From the NCBI GenBank assembly GCA_016296165.1, contig JAEDJV010000011.1, positions 1-33,869 of the forward strand: a stretch of 33,869 nt of DNA, read 5' to 3'. This stretch comes from Oscillospiraceae bacterium (lineage in GTDB: Bacteria; Bacillota; Clostridia; Oscillospirales; Ruminococcaceae). A model generated the notes under the pieces. That model was not told where the DNA came from and searched no databases. It saw only the letters and a program-made list of their open reading frames with translations. Both the position numbers and the translations under genes were made by a program. This document shows positions 1 through 5,837 of this stretch, in pieces (the first letter of the stretch is position 1; every line of letters starts with the position of its first letter).

Positions 1-2
1 AG

Positions 3-191
3 GTAGCTATCAAGGTTACAGATAATGTGGTTAACGCTGTTGCTTATGGTGAGGCTTCTTCTGAAACAGCAGAGTGTCCATATGTTGGTGGTTATCCAAA
101 TCCAGCTCCGGACACAGTGGCTAACAAGGGTACAGCAGCATCCTTCCTTTCTAAGGCAGAAAGTGGCGGCTGGGCTACATCGAAATCATGA
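3..191 (+). CDS. C-terminal fragment of an unknown protein, possibly pilin-like (5' end outside window)
   Basis: The frame beginning at base 3 is open to a TGA at 189-191 and gives the last 62 residues of a protein that starts before the window. The tail is polar, rich in Ala, Ser and Thr, and contains a Tyr-Val-Gly-Gly-Tyr-Pro segment. In clostridial type IV pilin-like proteins I recall a comparable ending, where a charged strand is followed by a short Gly-Tyr-Pro motif; that resemblance is weak and is the only basis for the suggestion. A strong terminator follows 47 bases downstream, so this is the last gene of its transcript. The ATG-started frame at 25-207 overlaps this one but gives a low-complexity, unlikely protein. 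Confidence 0.5.
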   Translation, partial: VAIKVTDNVVNAVAYGEASSETAECPYVGGYPNPAPDTVANKGTAASFLSKAESGGWATSKS

Positions 192-237
192 TTGTTCAGT
201 AATCTGAAAGATATATAAGATACAAGTTATATGTAAT

Positions 238-273
238 AAAAAATCGGTATCATTGTGATGCCGATTTTTTTTT
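238..273 (+). terminator. Rho-independent terminator after the first gene
   Basis: Arms at 241-252 and 256-267 pair over 12 bp (one G-U) around a 3-base loop, and the right arm runs into ten T residues. It closes the transcript of the partial gene. Confidence 0.9.
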
Positions 274-378
274 GTGAGTATAGAAAAAATTCTTGGTTTA
301 CTATGAGAATAATAAATATTACTGTAAAAAATAATATATTGGATTTCAGAAAAAAATATGTGATTTTGTAAATTTCGG

Positions 379-407
379 TTGACATTTACTGATGAAACTT
401 GTATAAT
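379..407 (+). promoter_or_regulatory. Perfect-consensus sigma-A promoter for the dockerin/cohesin/CAP gene
   Basis: TTGACA at 379-384 and TATAAT at 402-407 are separated by exactly 17 bases. Both boxes match the housekeeping consensus at every position. Transcription would start near 414, leaving a leader of about 32 bases before the GTG at 446. The AT-rich stretch between the terminator and this promoter shows nothing else. Confidence 0.9.
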
Positions 408-445
408 CTAATTATAACTTATTATAATTTAAGGGTGGTTATGTT

Positions 446-2173
446 GTGAAAAGATATATTAGTGTTTTTTTAAGCCTGTTAGTAGGGAGCACATGCTGTA
501 CAGATTACATTGGGGTTGGTGCCGACAGAATTGAAGATATCAGGTTACTTAAAGAAGGACTTTTAATCAGCGAATATGGAAACGATCAGTATAATATTTT
601 CGAATATAATACAAATGATGATGACAGCGTAAATGTACTTGATTTATGCCGGTATAAGAAAAAAGTTCTTGATGGCAGTACTGCAGTATCACAGAGCATA
701 GTTTTTTCATGTATGACTCCTTTGGTGTCATCCGATAAGTCTGAGCTTACGGTTCCCGTGTGTATTCAGGGAAACACAGCAGGAATATCTGCATTTTCTT
801 TTAACGCCGGATATGACAGGTATTTTGAACTTGAAAAAGTGTACAGTAATTATGGTGAAGTATCTTTTTCAGCACAAAATGGTTATGTTCAGTTTTCATC
901 GTTCAATGGTGAAAATATAAAAACAGAAGATAAAATAGTCTATCTCAAGTTTAGAGTTGATAATGAAGTACCGTACGATGAATATAAATTTTATCTTGAC
1001 AATATACAGGGTGTAATGATGAATCCTGATGGTTCACACAGAGAGCTTACAGATTCAGAATGCCGTCCGTATACTGATGTTCAGTTTTTTATCTTCTCAA
1101 AAACGGAAGTTACAACTGTGACAACGGTTACAACTGTGACGACACTGGAAACAACGACCGTATCTCCTGTAACAACGAAAGAAAATTCTGTTATGGACTT
1201 TTCACTTGATAATGCAAGGCTTTCTGATGATGGAAAGAGGCTTATGATTCCTGTATATATGAACCACAATATGACAGGCATATGTGCAGTTAATATGAAT
1301 GTGGAATATGACATGAACAGCTTCTCACTTACTGGTGTAAGTTCAGGAGATTATGATGGATATGGTTATGTTGCCGGAAACAGGGATAATGCAGTATTTA
1401 ATACATATAACAGCCAGAATATTTTTGAAAACAGTGGTATCATAGCCTGGCTTGAATTTGAGGTTAATGACAGAACGGCCTCAGCGGTTTATGATTTCAG
1501 TCTTGTAAATATAAAAGCATATTATTCAGAAAACTGGAACCAGAGTCAGATCCCATCAGACAGATATCTGGACAGATCAGACAAATACAGATATTCATTT
1601 GAGACAGTAACTACAACGACCCCTGTTACAACGACCCCTGTTACAACAACCTCTGTTACGACAACACCTGTTACAACAACCTCTGTTACGACAACACCTG
1701 TTACGACGACCTCTGTTACGACAACATCTGTTACAACAACAACCACTACAACAACGACATCTTCAACAGAAACAACAACTACTTCGCCACCTGTGGAAGC
1801 AGATTATCTTGAGAGTATGGAGAAGGAAGCTGTAAGTATGATAAATTCGTTCAGAGCAGAAAATGGCGTATCCGTACTGGAAACTGATGAGTTAATGTGC
1901 AAGGCAGCCAGAATCAGAGCGAATGAGCTGGCCAGAGATTTTGATAGCGACAGGGATCCAGTTAGTGTGTTTGCTGAAGTCGGTGCAAGTGTGCATACGT
2001 ATTCATATATAGAAACGGCTACCCAGTCATCGGCAAGCGCAATAATGAATAGAATTAAAATCAGTGCAAGTGATAGTTTCCTTAAGCCTTCTCATGAGCG
2101 CATAGGTATTTCTCACGTATATGATTCATCAACACGATATAAACATTATTGGGTTGTATATATCGGCAGTTAA
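446..2173 (+). CDS. Secreted scaffoldin-like protein: N-terminal dockerin-like region, two cohesin-like modules, C-terminal CAP domain
   Basis: The start is GTG at 446, 7 bases after an AAGGGTGG ribosome-binding site. Residues 1-25 look like a Sec signal peptide. Residues 26-77 resemble a dockerin: a first helix without its calcium loop (about 27-40), then an intact EF-hand-type loop from Asn55 to Asp66 followed by a Leu/Lys-rich helix. Residues about 98-215 and 248-385 each carry the cohesin pattern (a Val-Pro-Val/Ile strand, Gly-Ile, a Tyr-Asp strand, then alternating hydrophobic strands). Threonine-rich linkers at about 219-246 and 388-452 separate the modules. Residues 455-575 resemble a CAP/SCP domain, but the usual His of the Phe-Ser-His motif and the Gly-Glu-Asn motif are absent, so its pocket is probably inactive. 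A protein with both dockerin and cohesins would act as an adaptor in a cellulosome. Cohesin identity is inferred from pattern only. Confidence 0.75.
   Translation: MKRYISVFLSLLVGSTCCTDYIGVGADRIEDIRLLKEGLLISEYGNDQYNIFEYNTNDDDSVNVLDLCRYKKKVLDGSTAVSQSIVFSCMTPLVSSDKSELTVPVCIQGNTAGISAFSFNAGYDRYFELEKVYSNYGEVSFSAQNGYVQFSSFNGENIKTEDKIVYLKFRVDNEVPYDEYKFYLDNIQGVMMNPDGSHRELTDSECRPYTDVQFFIFSKTEVTTVTTVTTVTTLETTTVSPVTTKENSVMDFSLDNARLSDDGKRLMIPVYMNHNMTGICAVNMNVEYDMNSFSLTGVSSGDYDGYGYVAGNRDNAVFNTYNSQNIFENSGIIAWLEFEVNDRTASAVYDFSLVNIKAYYSENWNQSQIPSDRYLDRSDKYRYSFETVTTTTPVTTTPVTTTSVTTTPVTTTSVTTTPVTTTSVTTTSVTTTTTTTTTSSTETTTTSPPVEADYLESMEKEAVSMINSFRAENGVSVLETDELMCKAARIRANELARDFDSDRDPVSVFAEVGASVHTYSYIETATQSSASAIMNRIKISASDSFLKPSHERIGISHVYDSSTRYKHYWVVYIGS
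1637..1726 (+). repeat. Three tandem 30-bp units encoding the Pro/Ser-alternating Thr linker
   Basis: Units at 1637-1666 and 1667-1696 are identical; the third at 1697-1726 differs at two positions. Each encodes ten residues, alternating VTTTS and VTTTP pentapeptides. Looser 15-bp copies extend the tract to about 1607-1775. A second, shorter Thr/Val repeat lies at about 1107-1145. The regular units make this tract a likely site of copy-number change. Confidence 0.85.
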
Positions 2174-2197
2174 TATTCAGCTCTTTTCTAAATACTG

Positions 2198-2231
2198 AAA
2201 AATGGACATCTCAAAAAGATGTCCATTTTTT
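2198..2231. terminator. Bidirectional terminator between convergent genes
   Basis: A 9-bp GC-containing stem (2203-2211 with 2217-2225) is flanked by A residues on the left and T residues on the right. It can therefore end the plus-strand CAP-protein transcript and the minus-strand transcript of the O-antigen ligase-like gene. Confidence 0.9.
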
Positions 2232-2297
2232 ATGTGTTGGTAATGTTTCCTGTGTCAAATTTCAGCACAAGCAAATTAAAGAAACGGGGATGTAAGT

Positions 2298-3668
2298 TTA
2301 ATTTTCTTTACATGTTCTCAGATTAAATCCCAATCCAAGCAAAATAAAGAAATGAGGTGCAGTATAATACATCGTATTTCCGAATGTAGATGATACAAGA
2401 TAGCCAAAAGCAGCAACAAGTGCAGCAATGGTGTAAATGTCAAGCTTGCTCCTGTGTTTAAGGCCGTTTAGAAAAACGGAAAATGCCCCTGAGATATATG
2501 CAGCGGCAGCAGGTATTCCATAAAATACTGCATACTGAAGAAACTCACAGTGAGGACGGTCATTTATATTTTTTGTATCTGCGGCCAGCCTTGTGTTCGT
2601 ACCTTCTATGCCAAAACCAAACCACGGACGTTCCTTGATATAATCTACAGTATGTGTCCATAAGGTCCAGCGTCCGGTACCGGCGGAAGAGGATTCTTCT
2701 GAATTTTCTGCAATCTTGTTAATGTCTTTAAAAAATATGGATATGTTAGTGAATATTGTCTCGTACCATATACTCATAACAAGAGATATAATGATGAATA
2801 CAGCAATCATTACAAGCGATGTTTTACAGAATTTTTTGTCACATATGGAGATTACGATAACTGAGAAAACGAGTGCAATAAAACATGCAAGATAACATCC
2901 GAACGTGTCATTTATAACCAGTACTATATTGTTAAGAATGAATGATACCATGCAGATTATTTTTAACTGTATCTTTTCTTCCTTGATAAAGAGCACTTCA
3001 CTTATGAGTATATTCATGAGGAGAAAATATCCGTAATGGTTAAACTGGTGAAAAATTGCAGCAGGACCGGTTGCAAAATGGAAGGCTTCCAATGGTTTGA
3101 TGCATGAGTGTATCAGCATACATATTGCTATTGCTATACTTGATGTCATATAAGTGTATAAAAGAAGCGCTTTTTGTTTTTTCTTTTTTATAACAGACGC
3201 ACTTAAAAAATAAAAAAGAAAATACATTATGACGGTCAGAAGTGATTCGCCCCGATAATCGTCACCATACCTGACGTAATCTGTTATACCGTTTACAGCA
3301 GTTGATATTAACATTAATGCAATGACTATACCAAAAAAAATCAGAGGAAGATATGAACTGAAAAGGTTTTCCGGAATTGTTTTCTGAACGATTGATTTTG
3401 AGAAAATAATAACAACTGCGATTATTGAAAGATACAATGCCATCGTGTGGATGGTATTTATATTACTCTTAAATGAATACGGATGTCCGTCCGGGATAAT
3501 AATATCTTCTGCCAGCTGCCACAGTGGAACTGCCATAAGCAGAAACAATGGTACAAACAGCAAAAAATATGTAAAAACCCATGGAATATTCTTTAGCATT
3601 TCAGGTATAGTTCTGGAAGTTATAATCTTTTTAAACGTAGTGTTGATTTCCTCTGATTTTGTTTTCAT
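2298..3668 (-). CDS. O-antigen ligase / polymerase-type membrane protein (Wzy_C family)
   Basis: This 456-residue protein is built mostly of hydrophobic segments, about ten to twelve predicted membrane passes. From about residue 326 it has a large external loop with the family signature: Gly-Arg plus Trp, then an Ile-Lys-Glu-Arg-Pro-Trp-Phe-Gly-Phe-Gly motif, and later a Pro-His-Cys-Glu-Phe-Leu-Gln segment equivalent to the usual His-Asn-x-x-Leu-Gln. Members either polymerise lipid-linked repeat units or ligate finished glycans to an acceptor at the outer face of the membrane. Its ATG overlaps the GH5 stop codon by 4 bases (ATGA), so the two are translationally coupled. Whether it acts on the glycan made by the plus-strand operon cannot be told from sequence. 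Confidence 0.8.
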   Translation of the reverse strand: MKTKSEEINTTFKKIITSRTIPEMLKNIPWVFTYFLLFVPLFLLMAVPLWQLAEDIIIPDGHPYSFKSNINTIHTMALYLSIIAVVIIFSKSIVQKTIPENLFSSYLPLIFFGIVIALMLISTAVNGITDYVRYGDDYRGESLLTVIMYFLFYFLSASVIKKKKQKALLLYTYMTSSIAIAICMLIHSCIKPLEAFHFATGPAAIFHQFNHYGYFLLMNILISEVLFIKEEKIQLKIICMVSFILNNIVLVINDTFGCYLACFIALVFSVIVISICDKKFCKTSLVMIAVFIIISLVMSIWYETIFTNISIFFKDINKIAENSEESSSAGTGRWTLWTHTVDYIKERPWFGFGIEGTNTRLAADTKNINDRPHCEFLQYAVFYGIPAAAAYISGAFSVFLNGLKHRSKLDIYTIAALVAAFGYLVSSTFGNTMYYTAPHFFILLGLGFNLRTCKEN

Positions 3669-4849
3669 ATGCCTGCTCCTTTCATAAGCGCTTCTTCAAT
3701 ATCCCTGAAAATCCAGCTTCCGCTGTTCCTGCTGTAGATACCAAAGAGTTCGCCATCACCAAGATACGCCCCGTTATCCCACCATACGCATGGAATACCG
3801 TATTCTTTTGCCTTTCCGACATAGTACTGAGCCCAGTCGGCTCTTGCTTCAGTATTGTTTCTGTTTACACAGCCCATCTCACCGATTACAACAGGAACGT
3901 TTTTGTCAAGGAAATAAATTTTTAGATTTTCCATGAGAGTGTCAATCTCAGAAGTGCATGAAGGATCGCTGCTGTTCCATTCCGCAATTCCCTGCTGTTG
4001 TCCGGCAAGAGCAAAGTTATAAGGTATGTATGCGTGAACGGATACGATAATCTTATCATCGTTTTCCGGAAGTTCCATTGCAGCGAAGGTTTTTTCCAGT
4101 GCGCTTGCTGCGTATGTAGGGATCATGAGACAGCGTTTTGGATTGTTTCCGTTAAGATTTCTGATTGTTTTTACGAAAACCGAGTTGAGCCTGTTTACTA
4201 TCTGCTGTCCTTCTTCGTCTCCGCCGTTCCATTCGTATATGGTATCCCGTTTTCTAGGCTCGTTAAGACCTTCGAAGATAAGTTTTTCGTTATATCCTTC
4301 GAAACGGTTGCCAATCTGAGTCCAGACCTTTTCGAGTTCATCGCTGTTTGACCCAAAGTGGGCTTCGTCAGGGAAGATCCATTCTTCGTGGTGGGTGTTG
4401 AGAATTACGAACATGCCGGAGTCTATGCCGTAGTCAACTATTTCATTTACTCTGTCAAGCCACTCCGGATCAATAGTATAACTGCCGTCGACGGAGAGAT
4501 GTTCTCCCCATGAAACCGGAACTCTCAGTACGTTGAAGCCATCGTCAGCAAGTTTCTGTATGGCGTCCCGGGTTGTCAGAATATTTCCCCATCCGGTTTC
4601 GTATTTTGCTGAGTCTTCGCCGGTTTTGCCTATTGTTGAGTCCATTGTGTTACCAAGCGCCCAGCCTATTTTCATTTCACTTACAAGTTCAGAGGCTGTT
4701 ATGTCACGAATCGGCTGAGAGATGTGTGAGCCTGAATCAGTCTGCCGGCTGTCAGTGGAATTCTGACCTTCCACCGGTTTGCTCCCACATGAGGCGAGCA
4801 GTAAAGGCAGCGCTGTCAGTGTAATTAGTAAACGTTTTAGTTTTTTCAT
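3665..4849 (-). CDS. GH5 family endoglucanase-type lipoprotein
   Basis: The start has AGGAG 9 bases upstream. A lipoprotein signal ends at LLAS-Cys21, followed by a Ser/Asp/Gln-rich spacer to about residue 48. The catalytic barrel spans about 50-394 with family-5 hallmarks: Trp-Ala-Leu-Gly-Asn-Thr at 63-68, Arg-Val-Pro at 109-111, Asn-Thr-His-His at 151-154, the acid/base Glu197 in Leu-Asn-Glu-Pro, Val-His-Ala-Tyr at 271-274, and the nucleophile Glu324 in Ile-Gly-Glu-Met-Gly. The pattern is closest to subfamily GH5_4, whose members cut xyloglucan, mixed-linkage glucan or cellulose; that subfamily call is from memory. There is no dockerin, so the enzyme is membrane-anchored rather than cellulosomal. 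It is followed with a 4-base overlap by the O-antigen ligase-like gene. Confidence 0.88.
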   Translation of the reverse strand: MKKLKRLLITLTALPLLLASCGSKPVEGQNSTDSRQTDSGSHISQPIRDITASELVSEMKIGWALGNTMDSTIGKTGEDSAKYETGWGNILTTRDAIQKLADDGFNVLRVPVSWGEHLSVDGSYTIDPEWLDRVNEIVDYGIDSGMFVILNTHHEEWIFPDEAHFGSNSDELEKVWTQIGNRFEGYNEKLIFEGLNEPRKRDTIYEWNGGDEEGQQIVNRLNSVFVKTIRNLNGNNPKRCLMIPTYAASALEKTFAAMELPENDDKIIVSVHAYIPYNFALAGQQQGIAEWNSSDPSCTSEIDTLMENLKIYFLDKNVPVVIGEMGCVNRNNTEARADWAQYYVGKAKEYGIPCVWWDNGAYLGDGELFGIYSRNSGSWIFRDIEEALMKGAGI

Positions 4850-4864
4850 TTTTCTATTCTCCTG

Positions 4865-4913
4865 AAAAAATACAGCTGTAACGTGAGTGTTCAGACTGAG
4901 CGTTACAGCTGTA
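4865..4913 (-). terminator. Terminator or attenuator between aquaporin and GH5, made of two palindromes
   Basis: Arms 4871-4883 and 4901-4913 are perfectly complementary over 13 bp around a 17-base loop. On the minus strand the stem runs directly into a T tract at 4865-4870. It lies 19 bases after the aquaporin stop, and the T tract abuts the GH5 ribosome-binding site. Each arm contains TACAGCTGTA, itself a perfect palindrome, so the element could also be a tandem protein-binding site. No separate GH5 promoter fits here, so GH5 probably depends on readthrough. Confidence 0.75.
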
Positions 4914-4931
4914 AATATTTTTATTATAATA

Positions 4932-5645
4932 TTATTTTGATGTTTTTTTGCTGCATTCGAGGAATTTGTAAATTACAGCAGCAAGAGCAGCGCCTAATAC
5001 AGGGCCGAGTATAAATACCCATAAACATGATGCAGGAGCGTCATTGCCTTCGATTAATGCAACGAGAGCAGGACCTAAGCTTCTTGCCGGATTTACTGAA
5101 GTACCTGTAAGTCCGATTCCTAAAATATGCACGAGTGTAAGTGTAAGTCCGATAACAAGACCACCGAATGATCCATGGTTTGCCTTTGCTGAAGTAACAC
5201 CGAGAATAGTGAGAACAAAGACAAATGTGAGGAATGCTTCAACGATTAATCCTGCGGCTGTGCTTCCGTTTACGCCCGCAAGACCGTTAGAACCAAAACC
5301 GCCGGTCATGTCTGTGATTTTGCCAAGTGAGAAAACCAGTGCGAGAAGGTCAGCGCCGGCAAATGCACCGAGACACTGAGCGACAATATAACCAAAAAGA
5401 TCGGTAATCTTCATTTTGCCGCTGATAAATACCCCTAATGAAACAGCCGGATTAATGTGACATCCGGAGATGTTTCCGATACAGTAAGCCATGCCAACGA
5501 TAACAAGACCAAAAGCAAATGCGGTAAGTATATATCCGCCTCCGCTTGCCGCGTCACATCCCACCAGCATTGCAGTTCCGCATCCGAGAACAACAAGCAC
5601 CATTGTTCCGATAAATTCGGCGATGTACTTTTTGATATTATCCAT
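4932..5645 (-). CDS. aqpZ: Aquaporin Z-type water channel (MIP family)
   Basis: At 237 residues it has the usual length for the family, with six membrane helices and two half-helices carrying the Asn-Pro-Ala motifs (65-67 and 185-187). By alignment to E. coli AqpZ from memory, the selectivity filter is Phe45, His173, Thr182 and Arg188, the water-specific set; glycerol facilitators have Gly in place of the His. A GGAGG site precedes the ATG by about 7 bases. The gene has its own promoter about 140 bases upstream and a leader with long inverted repeats. It lies between two polysaccharide-degrading genes, which may reflect osmotic load during sugar release; that is speculation. Confidence 0.9.
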   Translation of the reverse strand: MDNIKKYIAEFIGTMVLVVLGCGTAMLVGCDAASGGGYILTAFAFGLVIVGMAYCIGNISGCHINPAVSLGVFISGKMKITDLFGYIVAQCLGAFAGADLLALVFSLGKITDMTGGFGSNGLAGVNGSTAAGLIVEAFLTFVFVLTILGVTSAKANHGSFGGLVIGLTLTLVHILGIGLTGTSVNPARSLGPALVALIEGNDAPASCLWVFILGPVLGAALAAVIYKFLECSKKTSK

Positions 5646-5681
5646 TGTAAAACCTCCAATAATTTAATACTTATGAATGTG

Positions 5682-5756
5682 CTGTGCATAGCAGACTGCA
5701 GCTCTGTTTAGTGTTTGCTGATACGCAGCAGCAATAGATCCGGGAGATATGCACAG
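5682..5756 (-). promoter_or_regulatory. Structured 5' leader of the aquaporin mRNA (candidate RNA element)
   Basis: In the leader, CTGTGCATA (5748-5756 on the complement) pairs perfectly with TATGCACAG (5682-5690 on the complement), closing a region of about 57 bases. Inside are a 6-bp hairpin TTGCTG/CAGCAA and a shorter CAGA/TCTG hairpin, giving a possible three-way junction. I could not match it to a known riboswitch class. It could also be a protein-binding inverted repeat. Confidence 0.45.
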
Positions 5757-5788
5757 TAAACTTCAGATCTGTTCTGACGTTCAATATA

Positions 5789-5817
5789 ATTTTACCATAT
5801 TAGTATATTGAATGCAA
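5789..5817 (-). promoter_or_regulatory. Sigma-A promoter of the aquaporin gene
   Basis: On the minus strand, TTGCAT (5812-5817) and TAAAAT (5789-5794) are 17 bases apart. The expected start near 5782 leaves a leader of about 137 bases before the aquaporin ATG. It lies immediately downstream of the pectate lyase stop, and no terminator separates the two genes. Confidence 0.7.
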
Positions 5818-5837
5818 CAATAAAATGTAAAAAATAT

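Noticed and set aside
1546..1746. Minus-strand frame with repeated Val-Val-Val-Thr units
   Set aside because: It is the antisense reading of the Thr-linker repeats and has no start signal.
1607..1775. CRISPR-like regular repeats
   Set aside because: The units are contiguous, without unique spacers, and stay in frame within a protein linker.
4932..5645. Glycerol facilitator (GlpF)
   Set aside because: The filter residues Phe45, His173, Thr182 and Arg188 match water channels, and no glycerol genes are adjacent.
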